Shown here: piece after piece, positions 23,023 to 32,651 of the stretch | Position numbering within the stretch: the stretch's first letter is position 1 | How the letters are laid out: each line of letters begins with the position of its first letter | From: Pegethrix bostrychoides GSE-TBD4-15B | Lineage (GTDB): Bacteria > Cyanobacteriota > Cyanobacteriia > Elainellales > Elainellaceae | Direction of reading: 5' to 3' | Assembly (NCBI GenBank): GCA_019359155.1 | Contig: JAHHHV010000014.1 | Span: forward strand, 1-54,875 | DNA length: 54,875 nucleotides | The notes under the pieces: model-generated | Told to the model about the DNA's origin: nothing | Databases searched by the model: none | Seen by the model: only the letters and a program-made list of their open reading frames with translations | Position numbers and translations under genes: made by a program

Positions 23023-25590
23023 CTATGGCTCTGGCGGGCTGTAGAGCGCTCTCACTTCGTCAGCAGTATCGACTGAGATGGCCTGCTGCGCTAGCCTTTG
23101 ACAGTCGGGGAAGCTGAGTTCGCGCACCTGTGCCTTGATGCTGGGAATCGCCGGGATGCTGCAACTCAGCTCCTTCACGCCTAGCCCAATCAGAATTGGC
23201 ACAGCCTGCGGATCGCTGCCGATGCCGCCGCAGATGCCGCACCACTTGCCATGCCGATTGGCCGCCTCTGCCGCCATGCCGATGAGCTTCAGAACTGCTG
23301 GGTTGAGTCCATCGCAATAGGGCGCGAGTTTGGGATGGCCGCGATCCATCGCCAGCGTGTACTGGGTCAGGTCGTTCGTTCCCACCGAGAAGAAGTCGGC
23401 AACTTGAGCAAACTGATCGGCAATCACCGCCGCCGCCGGAATCTCCACCATAATGCCAGTCGGAATGGGTGCTACGCCGAGCTTCTGGCGCTCCTCTTCC
23501 AGCATCCCTTTCGCCATGTGGAACTCTTCGAGCCGCGCAATCATTGGGAACATCACCTTAATATTGCCAACTTGGGAAGCCCGCAGAATCGCCCGCAGCT
23601 GAGTCCGCAGCACCTCTGGCCGATCAAAGCCAATCCGCACGCCGCGCTCGCCCAAAAATGGGTTTTCCTCATGCGGAATCGGCAGGTAAGGCAGGGGCTT
23701 GTCGCCCCCCACGTCCAGCGTTCGGATAATTAAGGAGCGATTGGGGCCAAGCAGCTGCGCGGCGCGGGAATACAGCTGGGTCTGCTCATCTTCGTCAGGC
23801 GCAGCAGAGCGCTCCATAAACACAAACTCAGAGCGCAGCAGCCCCACGCCTTCCGCTCCGAACCGCACGGCCTTTTCGGCTTCTTCCGGGTTGCCAATGT
23901 TGGCGACGATTTCCATCGAGTGGCCATCGGTGGTCACGGCAGGCTCGTCTTTTGTCGCCATGTCGCGCTCGCGCTTGGCCTTGATTTTTACCTGCTTTTG
24001 CCGCACCTGCTCCATCTCATCCTGGCTGGGGTTGAGCCGCAGTCGACCTTTGCTGCCGTCGAGGATCACAGGCATGTTGTCAGGCAAATCGAGGACGCGG
24101 CCTTCGGTGCCAGCAACAGCGGGAATATCCATTGCCCGCGCCAAAATTGCCACATGTGAGGTTGAGCCACCCGCCACCGTCGCAAAGCCGATCACGTTGC
24201 GATCCAGCGTCGCCATATCGGAAGGGGTGAGGTCTTCAGCCACCAGGATTGTGTTGGGCGGATAGCTGATGGTTTCAGCCTGCACGCCCGTCAAAATCCG
24301 CAGCACCCGTCCGCCTACGTCGCGCATATCGGTGGCGCGTTCGGCCAGCAAGGCGTTCTTCAGCTTTGAAAGCTGCTCAGCCTGGGTGCTGTAGGTCTGC
24401 TTCCAGGCAAAGGCAGCACTACGCCCCTTGTCGATGGCGCTGGTAGCCATATCGGTGACTTCTGGATCTTCGAGTAATTCTTGGTGCGCGGCAAAAATGG
24501 CGGCTTTTTTGGGGTCGCCCTGCTTATGCACGTTGGCTCGCAGCGCCTCGATTTCGCGCTTGGCCTGCCCCAGCGCCTGCTCCAGCTTGCGGCGCTCTTC
24601 GTTGGGCGTACCGCCAGTTTCGGCCACGGCGATATCCTGCTGCTGAACGTGATGAATATTGCCCACCGCCACGCCTGGAGAGGCCGAAGCCCCCAGCAGA
24701 ACGTTGGGATCTTCTGAGCGGGGGCGGGGCGGCGGCGCTTGATTTTCGGTTTGGGCGACGCTGGCGGGAGCGGCCATCGGCTTGGCGCCTTCTTCACCTA
24801 GACCTGAGCGCAGGGCTTCACTGAGTTCGGCCACTGCGGCCTCGGCATCTGGCCCGGTCGCAATCAGCTGCACCTTGTCGCCATGCCCAACTTCCAAGCT
24901 CATCAGCCCGACGACGCTGCGGGCGCTCACGTCTTTGTCGCCGCGCTTTAGGCGCAGGCTGGACTGATATTTTTTGGCCAGATTGACCAGCACTGCTGAA
25001 GGGCGGGCATGCAGGCCAGTTGGGTTAGGCACGATGATTGGGTCAGAGGTGACGATTCTGCCCGATTGCGCCGATTGCGCTGTCGCTTCGCCGCCTGCAC
25101 CCGCTAGCAACAGATCCAAAATCACGTCGCCCGCCGCCACATTGCCAGAATAGGGCGAGAACTGAGCCACCTGATCGCTGTTGGTAATCACGATTTGGGT
25201 GAGCAGGCTGCGGGCGTTCAGCGCCACATAGTCGGCATCAAACTCGATCAGCGGCTGGCCGGTCTGCACTCGGTCGCCCACCTTGACCTGGGGCTTAAAG
25301 CCTTGGCCGCGCAGCGTCACGGTGTCAAGACCGATATGCATCAGCACTTCTAGTCCTGCGGCAGTTTTGAGCGTGACGGCATGGGCGGACGGATGGAGCT
25401 GGATCACCTCGCCATCGCAGGGAGCCAGCAGCGTCTGGCTGGTTGGGTCAATTGAAATGCCGTCGCCCACCATTTTTTCGGCAAAGACGGGATCGGGAAC
25501 TCTTTCAATCGGTACGAGTCTTCCAGCTAGGGGAGCGACCAGCGAGACGGCGGCACTGGTTTGCTGCGCCGATGGAGCAGTATAGGTCAT
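23023..25590 (-). CDS. Multiphosphoryl transfer protein: EIIA(Glc)-HPr-EI fusion
   Basis: From ATG 25590 (GAAGGAAA just upstream) this is an 855-residue fusion. EIIA(Glc) has active His85 in VLMHIGLDTV. HPr has His194 in NPTGLHARPSAV and a conserved Ser region VVGLMSLEVG. Enzyme I has His479 in GGSTSHVAILARAM, the PEP-binding GVGLLRSEFVFM and VGTNDLTQYTLAMDR. Phosphate from PEP would pass EI to HPr to IIA, then to the IIB of the adjacent permease. A TTG at 25605 would overlap the ribosome binding site. All phosphorylation residues are present, so the system looks functional. With one fused protein and one permease, all general and specific PTS parts are supplied by two genes. Confidence 0.95.
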   Translation of the reverse strand: MTYTAPSAQQTSAAVSLVAPLAGRLVPIERVPDPVFAEKMVGDGISIDPTSQTLLAPCDGEVIQLHPSAHAVTLKTAAGLEVLMHIGLDTVTLRGQGFKPQVKVGDRVQTGQPLIEFDADYVALNARSLLTQIVITNSDQVAQFSPYSGNVAAGDVILDLLLAGAGGEATAQSAQSGRIVTSDPIIVPNPTGLHARPSAVLVNLAKKYQSSLRLKRGDKDVSARSVVGLMSLEVGHGDKVQLIATGPDAEAAVAELSEALRSGLGEEGAKPMAAPASVAQTENQAPPPRPRSEDPNVLLGASASPGVAVGNIHHVQQQDIAVAETGGTPNEERRKLEQALGQAKREIEALRANVHKQGDPKKAAIFAAHQELLEDPEVTDMATSAIDKGRSAAFAWKQTYSTQAEQLSKLKNALLAERATDMRDVGGRVLRILTGVQAETISYPPNTILVAEDLTPSDMATLDRNVIGFATVAGGSTSHVAILARAMDIPAVAGTEGRVLDLPDNMPVILDGSKGRLRLNPSQDEMEQVRQKQVKIKAKRERDMATKDEPAVTTDGHSMEIVANIGNPEEAEKAVRFGAEGVGLLRSEFVFMERSAAPDEDEQTQLYSRAAQLLGPNRSLIIRTLDVGGDKPLPYLPIPHEENPFLGERGVRIGFDRPEVLRTQLRAILRASQVGNIKVMFPMIARLEEFHMAKGMLEEERQKLGVAPIPTGIMVEIPAAAVIADQFAQVADFFSVGTNDLTQYTLAMDRGHPKLAPYCDGLNPAVLKLIGMAAEAANRHGKWCGICGGIGSDPQAVPILIGLGVKELSCSIPAIPSIKAQVRELSFPDCQRLAQQAISVDTADEVRALYSPPEP

Positions 25591-25605
25591 CGTGGTTTCC
25601 TTCAA

Positions 25606-25948
25606 ATATCGGGTTTCGCGCGTGAGGTGACGCGGTTGCGGCGCAAGTTGTTACAAAGCTGTCCCTGCCTAAAATAGACAAGAACGCAACTTTGGTATAG
25701 CTCTCTAGCTGTGCAGCACATTCACCACAGCATAGTTAGAGCGTTCAGTTCGTACGACATCATCACATAACTAGCAGGATAAAGTGACGACATCAAATGC
25801 CAAGCTTTAGTACAGTAGCCTATTCGCAGCCAAACTTATAGTCTTGGCTGACACGATTACCGGCTGTTTTTAGGAAGTTTTAACAAAGTGCATTTAAATC
25901 ATTTAATGAAGATTTGGGCTTGAGGGCAGCTGCCTCAAGCCCAGCCAA
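25606..25948. other. Intergenic region with psaK 3' hairpin and PTS promoter area
   Basis: The right end holds a perfect inverted repeat, GGGCTTGAGG (25916-25925) with CCTCAAGCCC (25933-25942), six bases after the psaK stop. No U-run follows in the leftward transcript, so it may be a processing or stability hairpin. The rest presumably holds the PTS operon promoter. No gene or clear operator was recognised. Confidence 0.5.
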
Positions 25949-26239
25949 CTACAGCAAGCCCGCGTTGCTCAGTCCCAGAACCATCCCTGCGCCCAGCACA
26001 TGCCCGAAGCTAGTGGTGGCCAACAGCTCTGGTAGGCCAAAACCTGTAAACATGGCAGGCATTGCTACTGGCAGCCCTGGCCCAACGCCGCGCTTCTGAA
26101 TTGCGTAGTAGCCGACCGCAATCGCAAAGAGGTTGCAGGTGATCATAATTAGGCCGACGCTAGGCGACCACTCCGCAGTCCGGGCAACAGCAGCCATCTG
26201 GACAGCAGCCATCTGAAATGTTAAAGCTTGAAATACCAC
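25949..26239 (-). CDS. psaK: Photosystem I reaction centre subunit PsaK
   Basis: PsaK is a two-helix membrane subunit at the edge of photosystem I. The frame shows the family pattern WSPSVGLIMITCNLFAIAVG for helix one, then KRGVGPGLPVAMPAMFTGFGLPELLATTSFGH, and helix two HVLGAGMVLGLSNAGLL. A GTG at 26239 preceded by AGGAG at nine bases is the best-supported start (96 residues). ATG 26212 or 26197 would give 87 or 82 residues, closer to the usual family length, so the start remains open. The codons for MAAVQ/MAAVA form a 15-bp duplication. It is divergent from trpF. Confidence 0.93.
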   Translation of the reverse strand: MVFQALTFQMAAVQMAAVARTAEWSPSVGLIMITCNLFAIAVGYYAIQKRGVGPGLPVAMPAMFTGFGLPELLATTSFGHVLGAGMVLGLSNAGLL

Positions 26240-26438
26240 GGCAATAAACTCCTGTTTAAAATTTGAAAGACATCCCAGGATTATAAAAAAGTAAGTGATC
26301 TCGGATAAAGTTTTGTTTGAAGAGTTAACAGTTCTGGTCGATTTGACGATAGTTTTCGACACAAATCTCAATCTCTGCTAACGTAAATTAAAATATAATC
26401 AGCAATTGAAATACAATCAGTAATTCGCTGAGCTTCAA

Positions 26439-27134
26439 ATGCGCCTCAAAATCTGCGGTATTACTCAGCCCGAACAGGCGCTTGCGATTGCCCAACTCGG
26501 CGCTTCGGCGCTCGGTTTCATCTGCGTTAGGCAGTCGCCTCGCTATGTTACCCCGGCTCAAATTGCCCAAAGCGCAGCAGCATTGAGCCAATTACCTCAA
26601 GCCCAGCAGCCCCTACGAGTCGGCGTTTTCGTGGATGCATCGCTGAGCGAAATTCAGCAGGTGGTGGCTCAGGCGCAGCTGAATGGAGTACAGCTGCACG
26701 GCAGCGAGTTGCCGCAATTTTGCCAGCAGCTGCGAGCGGCTTTGCCAGAGATCCAGGTGATCAAAGCCTTTCGCGTCCGGGATGCCGAGAGCCTGATCCA
26801 GATCCGCGCCTATGAAACAGGGGTCGATGCGCTGCTGCTGGATGCCTTCCACCCGGCTCAGCATCCTGGCGAATATGGCGGCACGGGACAGCAGATTGAC
26901 TGGCGGCTGTTACAGCAATTTAGCCCTCGCTGCGCCTGGTTTCTAGCCGGGGGCATCACGCCTGAGAGCCTGCCGTTGGCCTTGCGCTGCACCACGCCCG
27001 ACGGCATTGATGTCTCTAGCGGGGTTGAAACAGCCCCCGGCATTAAGAACCTGGAGAAAGTGGTGCTGCTTCAGCAGATTTTGGCTCAAAAGGTTTTAGC
27101 TCAAGCTGATCAGGCAACTGGCTGCGTGGATTGA
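26439..27134 (+). CDS. trpF: Phosphoribosylanthranilate isomerase
   Basis: TrpF converts N-(5'-phosphoribosyl)anthranilate to its carboxyphenylamino-deoxyribulose product in tryptophan synthesis. The 231-residue TIM-barrel protein starts MRLKICGITQPEQAL with the catalytic Cys, has LLLDAFHP with the catalytic Asp, and ends with the phosphate-binding FLAGGITPESL and IDVSSGVETAPGIKN. The length is usual. No other trp genes are near, as is common in cyanobacteria. Its last 25 bases overlap the convergent LysR gene. Confidence 0.96.
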   Translation: MRLKICGITQPEQALAIAQLGASALGFICVRQSPRYVTPAQIAQSAAALSQLPQAQQPLRVGVFVDASLSEIQQVVAQAQLNGVQLHGSELPQFCQQLRAALPEIQVIKAFRVRDAESLIQIRAYETGVDALLLDAFHPAQHPGEYGGTGQQIDWRLLQQFSPRCAWFLAGGITPESLPLALRCTTPDGIDVSSGVETAPGIKNLEKVVLLQQILAQKVLAQADQATGCVD

Positions 27135-28027
27135 GCTGACTTCGGCATCGCCAAATCTCGCAGGGTTTCGAGAAAGGCATAGACTGCCGGAGGATGCAGC
27201 GCGCTGGCTAAAGTTGCTACCCGAATTGGCCGCTTCAAAGGCTGAGGCAAAGCCCGCACCTGGATCTCAGGTGGAAACGGCTCTGCAGCCAGTCGCGCCA
27301 TAATCGTTGCGCCCAAGCCCTGACTGACCATACTCACCATCGTCGAGTCCTCCATAATTTCGTAGGCCGCTTTGAGGGTTTGATTAAGGCGAGTCAGATG
27401 CCCCCAAATCAAAATGGCGCAGTAGTCGTGGGTAGGCGGTGCAATAAACGGATATTGCGCTAAGTCAGCCCAGGTGATCGGGTCGGGAATCTGAGCTTGG
27501 GGAGGAAACAGCGCAATATATTCGTCTTGCCACAGCTCCCAGGAGTCAAATTCTGGCGTGCTGGGCTGACAGGTGAGGCCGATATCCACCCGCCCTGCGC
27601 GCAGCGCTTGCTCCACGCCATCATCGCCTCGGTATTCATTAATGGTCAGAGAAATGCTGGGATAGCGCTTTTGGAATTCGGCAATCACACTGGGCAGCAG
27701 ATGCGTGGCGGCGCTGCGAAACGAGGCAATCCGCACCTGTCCACCTTGCAGCCCTTTGGCCAGATTGGCCTCGCGCCCAATTAGCTCCAGCAGATTGAGC
27801 ATCGACTGCGCATGCACCAAGACTCGCTCTCCCACGGGCGTTAAGGTGGCTCCATGCCTGCCGCGCGAGAGCAGCACCACGCCCAAATCAGCCTCTAGGC
27901 TGGCAATCGCATGACTCACCGCCGACTGCGACACGCCAATTTGCAGCGCCGCCTCGCTAAAGTTGCCGCAGTCGGCAATAGCGTTGAGGGCGCGCAGCTG
28001 CGAAAGTTTGATCGCCTCTAAATTCAT
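27110..28027 (-). CDS. LysR-family transcriptional regulator
   Basis: From ATG 28027 this is a 305-residue LysR protein. It has an N-terminal winged helix (LSQLRALNAIADCGNFSEAALQIGVSQSAVSHAI), a linker helix, and a two-lobe effector domain (RIASFRSAATHLLPSVIAEF, GRVDIGLTCQ, MVSMVSQGLGATIMARLA). The effector is unknown. Upstream in-frame ATGs at 28060 and 28153 would add 11 or 42 residues before the HTH and are less like the family. No strong ribosome binding site decides. It converges with and overlaps trpF by 25 bases, so the two transcripts can form an antisense duplex. Confidence 0.88.
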   Translation of the reverse strand: MNLEAIKLSQLRALNAIADCGNFSEAALQIGVSQSAVSHAIASLEADLGVVLLSRGRHGATLTPVGERVLVHAQSMLNLLELIGREANLAKGLQGGQVRIASFRSAATHLLPSVIAEFQKRYPSISLTINEYRGDDGVEQALRAGRVDIGLTCQPSTPEFDSWELWQDEYIALFPPQAQIPDPITWADLAQYPFIAPPTHDYCAILIWGHLTRLNQTLKAAYEIMEDSTMVSMVSQGLGATIMARLAAEPFPPEIQVRALPQPLKRPIRVATLASALHPPAVYAFLETLRDLAMPKSAQSTQPVA

Positions 28028-28388
28028 GGCAGGATCGCTCAGAATGGGGCTAGCTTCCATTCTTCCGCAAATCGGCGGTTTTGGCCTGTTCCATTTATGA
28101 ATAAAATTCATGGTGTCGATGAACAGATCACTTGAAATCAAGATCAGCGCCATAGCCTAGAAGATCTGGCCGAGCAGATTCGGATTGCGCCCAAAACGGC
28201 TGCCAAAGTGCTCAACGCTCAGCCTGTTGATCAGCGCAATTAGTAACGGTCTGAGTGGCGGTCGCTGTGAATCCTTGCAGCCAGACTATTCATAGGCTGG
28301 CATGAGCGTTGTAGGCTGGCATGAACATTAGAGATATCGTGGGATTGAGCAAAATGATGATTGCGAATCTGGAAGCGCTGGGTACAGT
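28028..28388. other. Intergenic region with possible gene remnant
   Basis: The region lies upstream of the LysR gene and downstream of rsmH. On the plus strand two short frames look protein-like: about 28136-28243 (SLEDLAEQIRIAPKTAAKVL then a stop) and ATG 28321 (25 codons, ending within the rsmH 3' end). They could be decayed remains of one gene, but I cannot name it. A direct repeat TAGGCTGGCATGA occurs twice near 28292-28324. Confidence 0.3.
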
Positions 28389-29390
28389 TCAGGCGTGATC
28401 CTGCTTAAAATTTTCGTATTTATTGCGTGACTTGTATTCTGAGGGATTCACCTGTTCCGCAATTCGCAGCTTGGCTGAGCGAGCGCGGGGATTCTGCTCG
28501 GCTTCGGCTGCGCTGGGCGTAATCGGCTTTTTGGTGATTACCCGCAGTAATTCTGACTCTTTTAAGGCATGTTTGACGATCCGATCTTCGAGGCTATGAA
28601 AGCTGATAATCGCTAACCGGCCCTGCGGCTTGAGCCAGAGCGGCGCGACCTGCAAAAAATGCTCCAGCACCTCTAGCTCGCGGTTGACGGCAATTCGCAA
28701 TGCCTGAAAGCTACGGGTGGCAGGATGGATGCGGCCATAGCGGTAGGAGCGCGGGACGCTGTGAAAAATCGTTTCGGCGAGTTCGGCGGTGGTGTTGAGC
28801 GGGCGACGTTCGACAATCCGGCGGGCAATCTGGCGTGACAGCCGTTCCTCGCCGTAGCTGTAGATTAAGTTGGCCAGCTCGGCTTCGTCCCAGGTGTTGA
28901 CAATTTCGGCGGCGGTGAAGCGCTGCTGCTGGTTCATCCGCATATCCAAAGGCGCATCCTGCCGAAAGCTGAAGCCGCGTTCGCCCCAGTCAAACTGCGC
29001 CGAGCTAACGCCCAAGTCAGCCAAGATCCCGGCAAACCGCAGCTCGCCCGGATCAAACTCGGCAAAGTTGCACTGCTGAAAGCTGACCCGCTCGCCAAAT
29101 TCAGCCAAGCGCTGACCCGCCGCCGTCAGCGCCTGAGTATCTTGATCGAGCGCAGTCAGCCGGACATCGGGATGAGCCGCCAAAATCAGGGCGCTATGGC
29201 CACCGCCGCCGACTGTCGCATCCAGATAGTGGCCAGCCTGCACCTGCAAACCCGCCAGCACCTCCTGACTCAGCACCGAGATATGCTGAAATTCGCAAGG
29301 GGTAGGGTCTGGTCGTGAGGTTCCTAGCGATTGATTTGGCTCCATAGTTGGTTCTGTATCAGGCGGGATTCCCAGTCTAATTTGCGTCAT
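28389..29390 (-). CDS. rsmH: 16S rRNA (cytosine-1402 N4) methyltransferase RsmH
   Basis: RsmH (MraW) methylates C1402 in the decoding centre of 16S rRNA. The protein shows [15 protein letters not shown], the SAM-binding [46 protein letters not shown], and the C-terminal [20 protein letters not shown]. Starting at ATG 29390 gives 333 residues; M16 (29345) would give 318. The ATG at 29390 lies in a 16-bp duplicated sequence, so the shorter start is possible. It is divergent from accC. Confidence 0.96.
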   Translation of the reverse strand: MTQIRLGIPPDTEPTMEPNQSLGTSRPDPTPCEFQHISVLSQEVLAGLQVQAGHYLDATVGGGGHSALILAAHPDVRLTALDQDTQALTAAGQRLAEFGERVSFQQCNFAEFDPGELRFAGILADLGVSSAQFDWGERGFSFRQDAPLDMRMNQQQRFTAAEIVNTWDEAELANLIYSYGEERLSRQIARRIVERRPLNTTAELAETIFHSVPRSYRYGRIHPATRSFQALRIAVNRELEVLEHFLQVAPLWLKPQGRLAIISFHSLEDRIVKHALKESELLRVITKKPITPSAAEAEQNPRARSAKLRIAEQVNPSEYKSRNKYENFKQDHA

Positions 29391-29415
29391 GCGGCATTTG
29401 CGTCATGCGGCATTT
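29384..29415. repeat. Two tandem 16-bp repeats at the rsmH start
   Basis: GCGTCATGCGGCATTT is perfectly duplicated at 29384-29399 and 29400-29415. Each copy carries minus-strand ATG codons. Only that at 29390 is in frame with rsmH. Confidence 0.9.
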
Positions 29416-29457
29416 GCCCCCATGATAGGATGATCTCCTGAATCCTTAGGCTAGCCG

Positions 29458-30813
<1,356 letters not shown>

Positions 30814-30862
30814 CCAGACTGAAATAATCAGACTCTAGCCACCTTCTCCACCGCCCTGATGT

Positions 30863-31342
30863 ATGGATGATTTTCGCCAGATCAGCAGCCGACTGACACG
30901 GGCATTCCATGTCGGTGAAGCGTTGGTTTCTCAGACTGGCTCCAAGATTAAGGCCACCCGGACTAGAACCCGGTTGCGGGGAACGGCATTAGTGGAAACC
31001 GAGCAGGGCATTTTGATTGTCTCTGAAGACGGTCTACGATTTTCGCTACCCGGAGGCGCTGCCGAAAAAGACGAGCTGTGGATTGAGACCGCAATCCGGG
31101 AACTGCGCGAAGAAACCGGACTCAAAGCCTATTCCGCCATTTACCTATTCAGCCATATGGGCGGCATCCGCAAGCGCAGCTCTGGCTACAGCCGCAATTA
31201 TCACAAGGTTTTTTTGATCCAGGCTGAGGGCGTTCCCAAGCCCAGGCAGGAGATTCAGGCGATCCAGTTTTACCAACCCGGCGATCCGGTGAAGCTCTCT
31301 AACTCGACGCGAATTATCCTCAACCGCTACAGAATGCTGTAA
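30863..31342 (+). CDS. NUDIX hydrolase
   Basis: This 159-residue protein carries a perfect Nudix box, GAAEKDE-LWIETAI-REL-REETGL (G-x5-E-x7-REU-x-EE-x-GU), at about residues 73-96. It is embedded in the usual alpha/beta fold starting RTRLRGTALVETEQGILIVS. Family members hydrolyse nucleoside diphosphates linked to another moiety. The substrate cannot be read from the sequence. It follows accC by about 50 bases on the same strand and may be cotranscribed. Confidence 0.9.
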   Translation: MDDFRQISSRLTRAFHVGEALVSQTGSKIKATRTRTRLRGTALVETEQGILIVSEDGLRFSLPGGAAEKDELWIETAIRELREETGLKAYSAIYLFSHMGGIRKRSSGYSRNYHKVFLIQAEGVPKPRQEIQAIQFYQPGDPVKLSNSTRIILNRYRML

Positions 31343-31436
31343 TCGCAGTAGGAATTCGCGCCAGATTTCGCAGGATTCGATCTCCACTTGAGCGACAATT
31401 AAAGCAGCAAGTTAGAGCAAAAGCAGAGGTTTGATT

Positions 31437-32054
31437 ATGCTGAAAGCAACCGATGTGATGTCAGAAGCGGTGACGATTCGCGGCTCGGCCACCGTCGAAG
31501 AAGCCGTAAAGCTGATGCGCGAAAAGGGCGTTCATGCACTCATCGTGGCGCTGCGGCATGACCAGGACGCTTACGGCATTGTCACCGAAACCGACGTGAT
31601 CTATAAAGTGACTGCCTACGGCAAAGACAGCAGGCGGCTGCGGGTTTGCGACATTATGGTGAAGCCCTGCATCGTCGTCAATCCAGATTTGGGCGTGGAA
31701 TATGTGGCGCGGCTGTTTGCCAATACAGGCATCCATCAGGCTCCGGTGATTCAGGGGGCGCTGCTGGGGATGATCAGCATTCGCGATATTCTCACCAAGG
31801 GCGACTTCATTGAAAAGCCCAAAGAAACCGTGCTAGAAGAGCGCATCCGGCTAGCGATTGCTCAGGCGCGGACAGTCTGCACCGAAAAAGGCCCGACCTC
31901 ACCTGAATGCGCGGTTTGCTGGGATGAAGTCGAGGAGCTTCAGGCCGAAGCCTCACACCAGCGCGCTGAAAAGTCTCACGCTGAGCGCACTGCCTTTGAG
32001 CTGTTTTGCGAAGAAAACCCGGACGCGCTGGAAGCTCGAATTTACGATAACTAG
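31437..32054 (+). CDS. CBS-CP12 fusion protein, C-terminal CP12 cysteine missing
   Basis: From ATG 31437 (AGAGG six bases upstream) this is a 205-residue protein. Two CBS domains (about 1-125; DVMSEAVTIRGSATVEEAV, MISIRDILTKGD) are joined to a CP12-like tail: ARTVCTEKGPTSPEC with the N-terminal Cys pair (C148, C158), the core WDEVEELQAEASHQRA, and the end LFCEENPDALEARIYDN. Free CP12 binds GAPDH and phosphoribulokinase to inactivate the Calvin cycle in the dark. CBS-CP12 fusions are known in cyanobacteria and bind adenosine nucleotides. Here the second C-terminal Cys is replaced by Ala200, so the C-terminal disulfide used for GAPDH binding cannot form. C161 is an extra Cys. Confidence 0.92.
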   Translation: MLKATDVMSEAVTIRGSATVEEAVKLMREKGVHALIVALRHDQDAYGIVTETDVIYKVTAYGKDSRRLRVCDIMVKPCIVVNPDLGVEYVARLFANTGIHQAPVIQGALLGMISIRDILTKGDFIEKPKETVLEERIRLAIAQARTVCTEKGPTSPECAVCWDEVEELQAEASHQRAEKSHAERTAFELFCEENPDALEARIYDN

Positions 32055-32056
32055 AA

Positions 32057-32434
32057 CTAGCTGGCAGCTTGGAAGCGCTGCTTCAGCCAGCTAAAGGGAG
32101 AATCAGCCGCCAGATCTGTCAGATCTGGCTCATCGGCATCCAGCCCAGCACCGGGATGATCCAGAGTGACTAGCTTTTGCCTCGCCCAAATCTGCACCTG
32201 TGCGTTGGGGCAATCCAGTAGCTTTTGGCAGAGCGCTATAGCCCGATCCAGCTGATCCTGTTGCTCATAGACCGCAATCAGATGCATCTGCGCTCGAAAG
32301 TAGTCTCGATCAATCTGCGCTTCCACAACGCAGTCATGGCAGAAGGCTTCCAGCAGGCCAATCGCTTTGCTGTACTGCTGCTGCTCTAGTGCCACAAGGC
32401 TCGTTTCCAAAGATAATAGGGTAGAAGTCTGCAC
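32057..32434 (-). CDS. Small TPR-like protein
   Basis: This is a 125-residue, mostly helical protein. LSLETSLVALEQQQYSKAIGLLEAF and FRAQMHLIAVYEQQDQLDRAIALCQKLL fit two tetratricopeptide-like helix pairs. The C-terminal DLTDLAADSPFSWLKQRFQ is conserved-looking. TPR proteins act as protein-binding scaffolds, and the partner here is unknown. The stop lies three bases from that of the CBS-CP12 gene, so the pair is tightly convergent. Two adjacent Cys-containing residues (CHDCVV) are seen. Confidence 0.7.
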   Translation of the reverse strand: MQTSTLLSLETSLVALEQQQYSKAIGLLEAFCHDCVVEAQIDRDYFRAQMHLIAVYEQQDQLDRAIALCQKLLDCPNAQVQIWARQKLVTLDHPGAGLDADEPDLTDLAADSPFSWLKQRFQAAS

Positions 32435-32651
32435 GATGAGTTCTCCAGGTGAATTTTAAGAGGTTGGTTTTGTCTCCAGCGGTCAATCAACCAGCCGCGA
32501 GTCAGCCACTTCTATAGATACCCGCTCGCCTTAGCGATTGCGAACAGTAAAAATCATCAAACTTTTCCTAACAGCCCGCTCTAAATCTTCGTGATTCCGT
32601 AGTCTTACCCTGATAGTCTTACCCTGATACTCCTAACCTGATAGCCCTGAC

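Noticed and set aside
25591..25605. TTG start for the IIA-HPr-EI fusion
   Set aside because: It would place the start inside the GAAGGAAA ribosome binding site of the better ATG at 25590.
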